Shown: piece after piece, positions 23,801 through 34,689 of the stretch
Layout: the number at the start of each line of letters is the position of its first letter
Position numbering within the stretch: position 1 is the stretch's first letter
Assembly: GCF_037975245.1 (NCBI RefSeq)
Contig: NC_092566.1
Location: forward strand, 12,519,001 to 12,583,000
Length of the DNA: 64,000 nt
Source: Apostichopus japonicus
Taxonomy: Eukaryota; Echinodermata; Holothuroidea; Aspidochirotida; Stichopodidae
Direction: 5' to 3'
Translations under genes and position numbers: made by a program
Notes under the pieces: model-generated
Seen by the model: the letters and a program-made list of their open reading frames with translations, nothing else
Databases searched by the model: none
What the model was told of the DNA's origin: nothing

Positions 23801-24004
23801 AAGTTGTGAAAGTGTCTTCATCTGAATTTATTGAAATCTATATTTCTTTTTAATTAAAGAAGACATCAATGTTGATATCAGTAATGATTGGCTCTGTGTA
23901 CAGTGAATGTAATTGGGCAGTTTGTGGTGACTGTGGGTGTTACCAATGCATTTGCAACCATGGTTTAAGTGCAATTTGTCATTTCTTTTACTTCTAATTT
24001 ACAG
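20834..24004. other. Probable intron; no other gene supported
   Basis: Mostly AT-rich sequence. A minus-strand open stretch at 22311-22691 contains FLEEEEEIVFEGDEDIG and CNTFLMAETRCCRW. It is acidic and cysteine-containing, but has no splice sites that support it. Confidence 0.3.
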
Positions 24005-24120
24005 CTCATAAACCGCTTCAACAAAGGCAAGGATGTCCACAGAGATTGTCACAGTGCCCATTCTGTTCAAAGACCTTGGCTGGATCTCGACAAAAAGAAA
24101 TCAAGAACCATTTCAATTAA
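24005..24120 (+). CDS. Possible last exon with a small zinc-binding motif
   Basis: After the acceptor TTCTAATTTACAG the frame reads AHKPLQQRQGCPQRLSQ, then CPFCSKTLAGSRQKEIKNHF, and stops at TAA. CxxC followed after about 14 residues by a His looks like half or a degenerate form of a zinc finger. The phase fits the donor at 20833. If real, this would be the C terminus of a small acidic protein. The start of that gene may be the candidates at 7.9-8.4 kb, but the links are not secure. Confidence 0.35.
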
Positions 24121-26550
24121 GAATTTTGACCAATGGTGACCATATTTGAATATATAGCATATTTGGGGCCAATAGAGCATACCTTTGATACACTGTTCAT
24201 TTCTATCACTTTACCTCCATTGATTCATTAATGTGAAATTTAATTTCTTATCAGTACAACTTTCATGTTTAATCAAAGCAAAATTGACAGTCTACTGTTC
24301 ATGTGATGCTCATTTGGATGAATCTCAAATAATAGTTAAAGTAAATTTCACATGGCTTTACTAATCAGCTTAGTTTGTCATCAATATATCATCATGATAC
24401 ACTGTTGTTACACGATGCACATTACAAACATTGTACCATGGGTGATTCATTAAAATTGCATATCTGATCATCAGCACAATCTTCCTTCTTTCAGAGCAAA
24501 AATCATTTTTATTCTAGCTGTTCTCTTGTTGTTATGTGACTGTTCATTGCCAATTTTCCAAATTATTTATCAAAATGTTCTTCTTTTTCAACACACAATA
24601 TTCACACAACACATTTTTCTTAGAGAGTTTTGTTTATTTCCCCTTCTTAATGGTTGAATCAATGTGCCACATTGGAATAAAAAAGAGACTTTAAAAAGAA
24701 ATAAAAAAGAAAAAAAGGTTTAGCAAGTTGTTGAACAGTCAACACCAATTGACTGTTATTAGTCACAACAAGTTCAACAAGATACTTACAAGTTTATACA
24801 ATAGAAAGCAGTAGAGGCTCCTGCTGTGTTTATCATTTAAGTCACAACAGGTTGAAACAAATTTCATTGGAATTTTCTGTATTAACGGCGAGAAACCAAA
24901 TATGTCAATTCGATAAAACCAATACTAATCGATGCCCTATTGTATGCCACTTATTTTGGCTCTCATCTCTTAATCATAAGTGTCTGCATGTGTTATGTTG
25001 AGACTCTTGTCACTGAAGCTAATTATCACCAGTATAGCTGTCTTCATTCTATAAATTGAATATATTATATTGAATTGTATTGAATTATTGTAATGAAATG
25101 ACCTAATGTTAATATACATTTTTCATTGGATCATTTTGATCTCTGGAGTTGTTTTTGCATTGTTGACTTTAATTATTCAACAAGGATTTTCCTAAAAATA
25201 GATGACATTTGCATTCAGTGTTGTAGCCTTAATTGACATAATTTTGCATGAAAAAAATCACCTAATATACTGTCATACATTAATTATCTCATGCATTCTG
25301 TGTTGTATCTTTGACCTCCTATGCATAAAATAACCAAGCAAAGTGTCAAACATTGGAATTCTTCATTTCATGCATTTTGTGCTGTAGCCACCATGTACTC
25401 CACTTAATGTTAAAGAAAAAGCACCCTGGTAAATATGCATTCTTCATTTCATGCATATGTATTGCAGCTATCTTTGATCACCTTCGCATGAAAAGAAATC
25501 ACCAAACCTACTGTGAAAGTCAATATTGAAAATGACTTAAAATATGATATAGATAGTCCCACCGTTCAGATATAATTTGTTTATTTAAATGCACACTGAA
25601 AGTGCCTTTATACTTGGTATGTTAAGGATCATGTATGCACTTTTAACAGTACAGTTAACAATTGAAATGGTAATAACTGTCTGAAAATTGCCCTTTAGTC
25701 ATTGTTGTCTAATCATTCCCAGTAGCTGGAGTACTACTCAGTCTAGCACACATACACTAATACTTTTATGGCCTGCATTGACAATCCCATGTTCAAAGAC
25801 ATTCACCATTTATGAAGGACAAAAGGCATTGTAGTCAAGCCTAAGTGGTCTTGTGGAGCCAGATTTGCTGATAAAACATTTTACCCTTAGGTTTGCAGGT
25901 TAAAGAAAGCAACATGAAAGCTTGAAAATAAAAGATAAAATAAAAAAAATTATATAAAAGACAGAAGGAAACAAATGCCTCATATTCCGCTATTTTGTGG
26001 TACCGGTATTATAAGATATCAAGGCCAGAATTCTGCCTTAATTAAGCATTTCATAGTGATGCAATCCTCTGTTTCAGGTATTGTTTAAAGTGAAATGTCA
26101 CAAATTGGTATTGTCCTATATGCATAATAGACCCATTCATTAATGGTTCATCCACCTGTCCTACTTTTGAATATATTTGTTAACTCACAATTGAAATATT
26201 ATGTAACATCTTGCCAGTCCAAACGCTTTGCATAAGTTTAATCCTCTTGGGATTACATAACAGAAGTAAAACCCTTTGTGTACGTTAATAAAATGTGACA
26301 AATTAAAAAAGCATGTAGTATGTCTTCATTTGTGTTAGTGCTTTTGTAATCTTTTGTAGATTATTTAGGCAACCAGATGGAACAAGATGGAAAATGTAGT
26401 AATTCACTTTGCAGTTCATTTCCCAATCCTTGTCTTTTTGTTCATTTACACTGGAGAGGAATGTGTTTTTTCAAAGTTTTAAACACTTCTACTCATTTGG
26501 AACAAATAATTTCAGCTTCATTGTTTGTTTTCCATGATTGAACCCTATAC
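24121..26550. other. No gene seen
   Basis: AT-rich sequence. Phrases such as TTCATTTCATGCAT recur loosely between about 25250 and 25480, pointing to old diverged repeats. No supported coding region. Confidence 0.4.
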
Positions 26551-26559
26551 TATAGGAGA

Positions 26560-28622
26560 GGGGCGTTAAAATTGTCCAATTTACCTTGGAGGAGGTGTTA
26601 TGTATCATCCTCCCTTTTCAGTGGCTGACCTGTCCATTTAGGTCAAGGTAGTAGCAGTCCTGGATATTTCACCTATACCATTTGTAAACTAAATGAACAT
26701 ACACCAAAACATCTTGCACTTTCTCTTAATCGCTGCCCTTACACATCCTTCACCCCTGGTATGCAGTGAACCAATACATCTGTCTTGCAAATAGGGGGAG
26801 GTACAAAGCCTGTCCACCCATCAGCAGTGTTCGATATTTCATTTACTAATGTTACCCAACTCTAAAACACCTTCCCCGTTTTCTTCAATCTCTACCCTTA
26901 CCCATTCTCCATCTCCTGCTATGCAGACCCAATGCACAATCAAATTGAGAGCTACCTCCCATATTAATTGCATAGTTTTGTTACTGTAATTCACAACTGA
27001 AATAGACCTTGAAAATTTTGATGCAAGATCTGATGACAATAAATATACTGGTTAACATACACCCCACTTTTTGGACAGTGAAGCCTTTCCTGTTGTTTTT
27101 ATGCAACTAGGCGGAGGGGGTTTTGGCCCTACTTTATTTCTATGACCTGTACATTGTCGTAAAAGTTAGTATTCCTAAAGCATTAACTAACAAGTTTGCC
27201 TATATATATGTTTCACCACTCAAAATCATTTTCCACTTTGTGTCCACCCCCGCCCCCTACATCACTGGCATGCACTGAAGCAAAACAAAATCACATTGGG
27301 AGCTGCCTCCTTTATTGATTGCATAATTTTGTTTCTTTCACACCAGATATAGACCTTCAAAACATTAGTGCTAAATCTGATAACACTAAATATATGTGGA
27401 GATTAATATACACCCCTTTCTTGGTGGAGGGTGGGGGTGTGAATCATTTCCATTTGTTTTTTATGCAACTAAGGGGAAGGGGGTGTGCTGCCTTTCCTTT
27501 CGCCTATGGGTTACCTGCACAAAGTTAGTATTCCAGGATAATGTCACACATAACTTTGCCTATATATGATTTTACACCACTCAAAAACATTTTACCCTTT
27601 GTGTCCAGGGCCCACCTTTACCCATCCTCTCCCCCTAGCATGCAGTGAACCAAAGCAAAAACACATTGGGAGCTTCTTCCCTAAATAATTGCATAATTTT
27701 GTTTCTTTCACACCAGATAAAGACCAGCCTACAACATTAATGCTATATCTGCAAATGCTAAATGTATGTAGATGTAACATACACCCCAGTTTTGGGGGCT
27801 GTGAATTATTGCTCTTTATTTTGTTCATGCTGTTAATGGGAGGGGGTGTGCTGGCCTTCCTTTTGTTTATTTGTAACCTGACATTACATCAAAGTTAGTA
27901 TTGTAGGATATCTCACTACAATAACTTTGCCTATAATGTTACACAACTTTGATACATTTTCTCCCTTGTGTCCAGCACCACCCTAACCTTCCCCCTCCTC
28001 CAACCATTGCGTGCAGTGAAGCAATGCAAAATACTATTGGGAGCTGCCCCTCTTATCTATTGCATTTCTTTCTTTTACACCAGATATATACCTTTAAAAC
28101 ATTAATGCCATATCTGATAACACTACATATATATATATCTGTAGAGGTTAACATACACTCCATTTGTAAGGACAGTGAATAATTTCCCTTTGTTTTGCAT
28201 GCAGTTAATGGGACATTGTGTCCTACCCTACCTATTGTCTATGGGTTACCTGTACATTGCATCAAAGTTAGTGTTCCAGGAAATTTCACTACAATAGCTT
28301 TGCCTATACTGTACTGTTTTAACACTCCACTACACTTTGTGTCCAGTCACCACCCTTACTCCCAACCCACCCCCCCCCCCCCCCCGCTCCAACCACCACT
28401 GCCATATAGAAGCACATTGGGAGCTGCCACCTATATCGATTGCATAATTTTTGTTTCTTTACACCAGATTTATACCTTACAAATAGAAGTGAGATATCTG
28501 ATAACACTATATATATATAGAGGTTAACATACACCCCATTTTTGTTGGGGGGGGGGTAGGAGCTGTGAATCATTTCCCCTTTTTTTCATGGTAGTAAGGC
28601 GAGGGGGTGTGGAAAGCCTTCC
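26560..28622. repeat. Tandem array, unit about 370 bp
   Basis: A landmark phrase resembling CACATTGGGAGCTGCCTCC recurs near 27291, 27662, 28033 and 28413, giving spacings of 371, 371 and about 380. A more diverged unit (CAAATTGAGAGCTACCTCCC) lies near 26940. Each unit also carries TTGCATAATTTTGTTTCTTT, CACCAGAT, a G-rich GGGGGTGTG part and a C-rich part after TTGTGTCCAG. The last unit is broken by the element at 28623-29665, and its remainder resumes at 29666. Short open frames inside are by-products of the repeat. Confidence 0.85.
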
Positions 28623-29665
28623 CAGGGATGTCTCTAGAGGGGGTGTGGGGATGTCTTACCCCCCCAATCTTGGTAAAACTGACGATAGTTGTAAAATTTG
28701 AGTGCGACAGTCGGAATTTCCTACTGTCACACTCTAATTTCTCCGACTGTCGCACTCTAACTTTCATACATTCTTGTAATTTTTGAGTGACCTAAAATTT
28801 TCAGTCAAAATTGACCTTTAATCAGTCATATTTACCACGTTTTCCTTGTCACATTGAGAAATTGTGTCTCGCGATCCTTATACCCCACCATACAAAACTT
28901 TGTATGATATTGAATACTCTAAAAAAATGCCTAATAGAACTACTGTGCAATGTAAGCAATTATAAAACTCAATGCTAATCTACGGAAGCTTTAAAGTGCC
29001 ATCAACATTTGTTGATCAATTGTTCACTTCATTCCATCTGAGCAATTGAAAATTTTTTTGCAAAATGTTTAATTGACAACTTATCGTATCTCGTCAACTC
29101 AACATTTTTCTGCAAAATATTTAATTGTTCACTTCCAAACGTTCAGTTGGAATGAAGTGAACACTTGATTTTTTTCTTCATGTGAGTGATAAATAGCCCC
29201 AACCCTCCCCCCCTCCCCCTTAGAAAATAATATTAAGCGCGCTAGGAAAAAGCACTGCATTTTTTGGTAATTTACTATGTCGTCAAATATAATTTGTTGA
29301 AAAAAAAGTTTTCCCCTTTGTTACGTTAACATATAGCTTTTGTACTTAGTAGTCTATGTAGCCTATCAAGTAGATAACTTAACTATAAACAGTTGCTTAC
29401 TTGCTTAACCAGAGTGATTAATACGATTGTGAAGTGAGGGCCAGTGGTACAAATGTACCGAAATAAAGATCGAAACAAAAGTGCAGTTGTGAAAGATAGG
29501 TACCGTGTCTGACTGACACTGACCGTATCGTTGGCGAGGATTGCGGGGGGGGGGGGGGGTACAAGGCAGCAGTCGCAATTTTCTGGCTCCAAAACCCATC
29601 CAGTTGGAATTTCAGACAGTACACCTCCCCCCCCCCCCAATGATCAGGCCTTAGCTACATCCCTG
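28623..29665. mobile_element. hAT-type element inserted in the 370-bp array
   Basis: The ends CAGGGATGTCTCTAGA and TTAGCTACATCCCTG form imperfect terminal inverted repeats. The flanks AGCCTTCC (28615-28622) and ACCCTTCC (29666-29673) agree at 7 of 8 positions, fitting an 8-bp target duplication. Removing the 1043 bp restores a normal repeat unit. Inside, GAGTGCGACAGTCGGA and its reverse complement form a short hairpin near 28700-28757, and long G and C runs lie near both ends of 29540-29640. No coding region. Confidence 0.75.
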
Positions 29666-29784
29666 ACCCTTCCTTTCGTCTTTGGTAATCGGTACATTAA
29701 TGTCATAGTTAGTATTCCTGGATATTTCACCAATAACTGTGCCTATTTATAGTTTTACTCCACTCCCCTGTGTGTCCAACACCT

Positions 29785-32700
29785 TCCACCGCCTCACACA
29801 CCTCCCCCCACTCACCTTTCACTTTCCACCGCCTGGCACGCACCTTCCACCGCCTCGCACACATCTCCCACCCCTCCCACTTACCTCTCCCCTGCCTCAC
29901 CTTCCACCGCCTCGCACGCACCTTCCACCGCCTCGCACCCACCTTCCACCCCCTCCCACTTACCTCCCCCCGGCCTCACCTTCTCCCCTCGCACTCACCT
30001 TTACCCCCTCTCACTCATCCTCCCCTGCCTCACCTTCCACCACCTCGCACACACCTTCCATCCCCTAGCACCTTCCATCTCCTCGCACACACCTTCCACC
30101 CCCTCACACTCACCTCCCTCCTGCCCTCCTGCCCCACTTTCCACCGCATCGCATGCACCTTCCACCCCATCCCACTCACCTTCCACCGCCTCGCACCCAC
30201 CTTCCATCTCCTCACACACACCTCCCCCCACTCACCTTTCACTTTCCACCGCCTGGCACGCACCTTCCATCGCCTCGCACACATCTCCCCCCCCCCCCCC
30301 CCCCCGGCCTCACCTTCTCCCCTCGCACTCACCTTTACCCCCTCTCACTCACCCTCCCCTGCCTCACTTTCCACCACCTCGCACACACCTTCCATCCCCT
30401 AGCACACACCTCCCCCATCGCACTCACCTTCCAACGCCTCGCACACACCTCTCACCACTTCGCACACATCTTCCTACCCCCCCACTCACCTCCCCCTGCC
30501 TCACCTTCCCCCCAAGCACTCACCTTCACCCCTCCCACTCACCTTCCCCCTGCCTCACCTTCCACCGCCGCGCACGCACCTTCCATCCCCTCGCACACAC
30601 TTTCCACCCTCACCCACTCACCTCCCCCTGCCTCACCTTCCCCCCTCGCAATCACCTTCACCCCCTCCAACTCACCCTCCCCCTGCCTCACCTTCCACCA
30701 CCTCGCATGCACCTTCCATCCACTAGCACACACCTCCCCCCTTGCACTCACCTTCCACCGCCTCGCACGCACCTTCCATCCCCTCACACACACCTTTCCC
30801 CCCCTCGCACTCACCTTCAACCCCCTGGCACACACCTCTCACCGCATCGCACCCACCTTCCACCCCCTGCCTCACCTTCCACCGCCTCGCACCCATTTTC
30901 CATCCCCTCCCACGCACCTTCCACCCCTTGCACTCACCTCCCCCCACTCACCTTCCACCGCCTTGCATGCACCTTCCACTGCCTCGCACACACCTTCCAC
31001 CCCCTCACACTCACCTCCCCCCTGTCCCACTTTCCACCGCATCGCATGCACCTTCCACCCCATCCCACTCACCTTCCACCGCCTCGCACCCACCTTCCAT
31101 CTCCTCGCACACACCTTCCACCCCCTCACACTCACCTCCCTCCTGCCCCACTTTCCACCGCATCGCATGCACCTTCCACCCCATCCCACTCACCTTCCAC
31201 CGCCTTGCACCCACCTTCCATCTCCTCGCACACACCTTCCACCCCCTCACACTCACCTCCCTCCTGCCCCACTTTCCACCGCATCGCATGCACCTTCCAC
31301 CCCATCCCACTCACCTTCCACCGCCTCGCACCCACCTTCCATCTCCTCACACACACCTCCCCCCCACTCACCTTTCACTTTCCACCGCCTGGCACGCACC
31401 TTCCATCGCCTCGCACACATCTCCCACCCCTCCCACTTACCTCTCCCCTGCCTCACCTTCCACCGCCTCGCACGCACCTTCCACCGCCTCGCACCCACCT
31501 TCCACCCCCTCCCACTCACCTCCCCCCGGCCTCACCTTCTCCCCTCGCACTCACCTTTACCCCCTCTCACTCACCCTCCCCTGCCTCACCTTCCACCGCC
31601 TCGCACCCACCTTCCATCTCCTCGCACACACCTTCCACCCCCTCACACTCACCTCCCTCCTGCCCCACTTTCCACCGCATCGCATGCACCTTCCACCCCA
31701 TCCCACTCACCTTCCACCGCCTCGCACCCACCTTCCATCTCCTCGCACACACCTTCCACCCCCTCACACTCACCTCCCTCCTGCCCCACTTTCCACCGCA
31801 TCGCATGCACCTTCCACCCCATCCCACTCACCTTCCACCGCCTCGCACCCACCTTCCATCTCCTCACACACACCTCCCCCCCACTCACCTTTCACTTTCC
31901 ACCGCCTGGCACGCACCTTCCATCGCCTCGCACACATCTCCCACCCCTCCCACTTACCTCTCCCCTGCCTCACCTTCCACCGCCTCGCACGCACCTTCCA
32001 CCGCCTCGCACCCACCTTCCACCCCCTCCCACTCACCTCCCCCCGGCCTCACCTTCTCCCCTCGCACTCACCTTTACCCCCTCTCACTCACCCTCACCTT
32101 CCACCACCTCGCACACACCTTCCATCCCCTAGCACACACCTCCCCCATCGCACTCACCCACCCTTCCCTGCCTCACCTTCCACCACCTCGCACACACCTT
32201 CCATCCCCTAGCACACACCTCCCCCATCGCACTCACCTTCCAACGCCTCGCACACACCTCTCACCACCTCGCACCCACCTTCCACCCCCTCCCACTCACC
32301 TCCCCCCGGCCTCACCTTCTCCCCTCGCACTCACCTTTACCCCCTCTCACTCACCCTCCCCTGCCTCACCTTCCACCGCCTCGCACCCACCTTCCATCTC
32401 CTCGCACACACCTTCCACCCCCTCACACTCACCTCCCTCCTGCCCCACTTTCCACCGCATCGCATGCACCTTCCACCCCATCCCACTCACCTTCCACCGC
32501 CTCGCACCCACCTTCCATCTCCTCGCACACACCTTCCACCCCCTCACACTCACCTCCCTCCTGCCCCACTTTCCACCGCATCGCATGCACCTTCCACCCC
32601 ATCCCACTCACCTTCCACCGCCTCGCACCCACCTTCCATCTCCTCACACACACCTCCCCCCCACTCACCTTTCACTTTCCACCGCCTGGCACGCACCTTC

Positions 32701-33445
32701 CATCGCCTCGCACACATCTCCCACCCCTCCCACTTACCTCTCCCCTGCCTCACCTTCCACCGCCTCGCACGCACCTTCCACCGCCTCGCACCCACCTTCC
32801 ACCCCCTCCCACTCACCTCCCCCCGGCCTCACCTTCTCCCCTCGCACTCACCTTTACCCCCTCTCACTCACCCTCACCTTCCACCACCTCGCACACACCT
32901 TCCATCCCCTAGCACACACCTCCCCCATCGCACTCACCCACCCTTCCCTGCCTCACCTTCCACCACCTCGCACACACCTTCCATCCCCTAGCACACACCT
33001 CCCCCATCGCACTCACCTTCCAACGCCTCGCACACACCTCTCACCACTTCGCACACATCTTCCTACCCCCCCACTCACCTCCCCCTGTCTCACCTTCCCC
33101 CCAAGCACTCACCTTCACCCCTCCCACTCACCTTCCCCCTGCCTCACCTTCCCCCTCGCAATCACCTTCACCCCCTCCAACTCACCCTCCCCCTGCCTCA
33201 CCTTCCACCGCCTCGCACGCACCTTCCATCCACTAGCACACACCTTCCCCCTTGCACTCACCTTCCACCGCCTCGCACGCACCTTCCATCCCCTCGCACA
33301 CACCTTCCCCCCCCTCGCACTCACCTTCAACCCCCTGGCACGCACCTCTCACCGCATCGCACCCACCTTCCACCCCCTGCCCCCCATTTTCCATCCCCTC
33401 CCACGCACCTTCCACCCCTTGCACTCACCTCCCCCCTGCCCCAAT
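29785..33445. repeat. Large 21-bp minisatellite, C-rich plus strand
   Basis: The basic unit is about 21 bp, of the type CACCTTCCACCGCCTCGCAC plus one base, with many variants (CCATCTCCTCGCACA, CCACCCCATCCCACT). The plus strand is made almost only of C, A and T, so stops are rare and long frames rich in His, Leu, Pro and Thr arise by chance. Units are grouped into higher-order blocks. A 780-bp block at 31487-32267 is followed directly by an identical copy ending at 33047, and a smaller similarity has a 517-bp offset (about 31310 and 31827). Both edges run into sequence like the C-rich part of the 370-bp array unit. Confidence 0.92.
31487..33047. repeat. Perfect 780-bp tandem duplication within the minisatellite
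   Basis: Comparing positions 780 apart shows identity without exception from 31487 to 32267 against 32267 to 33047. Identity stops at 31486/32266 (G/A) and 32268/33048 (C/T). It is either a very recent duplication or an assembly repeat error. Confidence 0.9.
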
Positions 33446-33452
33446 CCAGTGC

Positions 33453-33484
<32 letters not shown>

Positions 33485-33490
33485 TATATT
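33453..33490. repeat. (TA)n microsatellite
   Basis: A TA run with one G interruption, between the minisatellite and the Penelope-like terminal fragment. Confidence 0.9.
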
Positions 33491-33640
33491 CCTGCTACTC
33501 CTTGTCACTTTCGGTGATCATGCACTGAAGAAGAGCTAGTTTTGCTCGAAAGCTCTGCAAAAACCAAACATTGGCTGTTTTACTTCCAATCACTTACCTA
33601 ATTCAATTATTGTATCTCACTCGAGATCCAGCCTTTCTCT
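33491..33640 (+). mobile_element. Penelope-like terminal repeat fragment
   Basis: The sequence CACTGAAGAAGAGC, loop TAGTTTT, then GCTCGAAAGC has the CTGANGA...stem...GAAA layout common in terminal repeats of Penelope-like elements. It follows a (TA)n run, like the copy near 8880. No reverse transcriptase part is attached. Confidence 0.45.
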
Positions 33641-33677
33641 AAATGCAGCATAGTTGTTTAACAGTTTTTCCGTTATT

Positions 33678-33678
<1 letters not shown>

Positions 33679-33751
<73 letters not shown>

Positions 33752-33757
33752 TATATT
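33679..33757. repeat. (TA)n microsatellite
   Basis: A long, nearly pure TA run. Confidence 0.92.
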
Positions 33758-34689
33758 GGAATATCACATGTAGATACCATGACTACAAATCTATCCGTCT
33801 GTCAACAATTACATACAAATTGCTATTACTTGTGCATTCCTTTGCAGATAGGATGCACTTGGTCACAATGATCACCAAGTAAGGGGGCATCAGTGGTGGT
33901 GTTCAGGAATTAGAGGTCAAAGAACATAAAGGATTTATATTCAGCTATTTTGTGAAAACACAAGTTATAATGATTCAACAATTTGAATGGGGTGAAAGTG
34001 AGAGTTGTTAAAAATTGTCTTTGACTTTTCCACATATGGGATGTCAGGAACTTGAGGTCAAAGGTTATTTTGGGTCATTCTCTGCCATTTTAGGAAACCA
34101 CAATTGTTAGATGTGTAGTTTGCACATATACTATGAAACTGCTTATAAAGGTTTGTTTGCAATCAAAATGCTATTGCATAAAACGGCTTCAATTTTCACT
34201 TTCAATGTTCTAATTTTTGCTAATCTGGGTAATTTTTGTCTTCTTCAGTGTAACTCAATAAATGGAATACTTCATATGATCCATCGCAGCAACATTGGTG
34301 ATGCAGTTTTAAGTTGTCTAGTTAGCTTAATTAATGTTAACAAGTGCTTTTTTCGTTTTGCCCTTTTCTCTCTAAGGTACTGCTGAAAAGTCACCCTTCT
34401 TGTAGAGGGTCACACAGATCCAGTGACTGATACCTTGATGGCCAGCTGCAATAGGAAGAACATCGTTAACTTGGCAGAAAATGCCTCACAAGCAGCAGGT
34501 GAGGACTTCATATCAGTAGCAGGTTTGTATCCAACCATAGCAGAAGATGTGCTGTCACAGAATTAACAGGAGGTAGATTTGTAGTAGATAACAGAGCTTC
34601 AGAGTCAGCAGAGATGGGTTCAGGGTTCAGAGGATGGTAATCCAGAGTCAGCACAGGGAGATACAGAGTCAGTAGATGGTGATCGTGAG
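33758..34689. other. No gene supported; old repeat phrases
   Basis: Phrases such as GAGGTCAAAG near 33920 and 34047 resemble the dispersed repeats at 46.9, 49.1, 55.8 and 62.3 kb. No exon could be supported. Confidence 0.4.

Noticed and set aside
26560-28622. A CRISPR-like regular array
   Set aside because: Units are about 370 bp, diverged throughout, in animal DNA, with no short conserved repeat and unique-spacer pattern.
30153-33517. Very long open frames, up to about 936 codons, rich in His, Leu, Pro and Thr, with mirror frames on the other strand
   Set aside because: They come from a C/A/T-only 21-bp repeat that lacks stop codons. There are no domains or supporting splice sites, and several frames are open at once.
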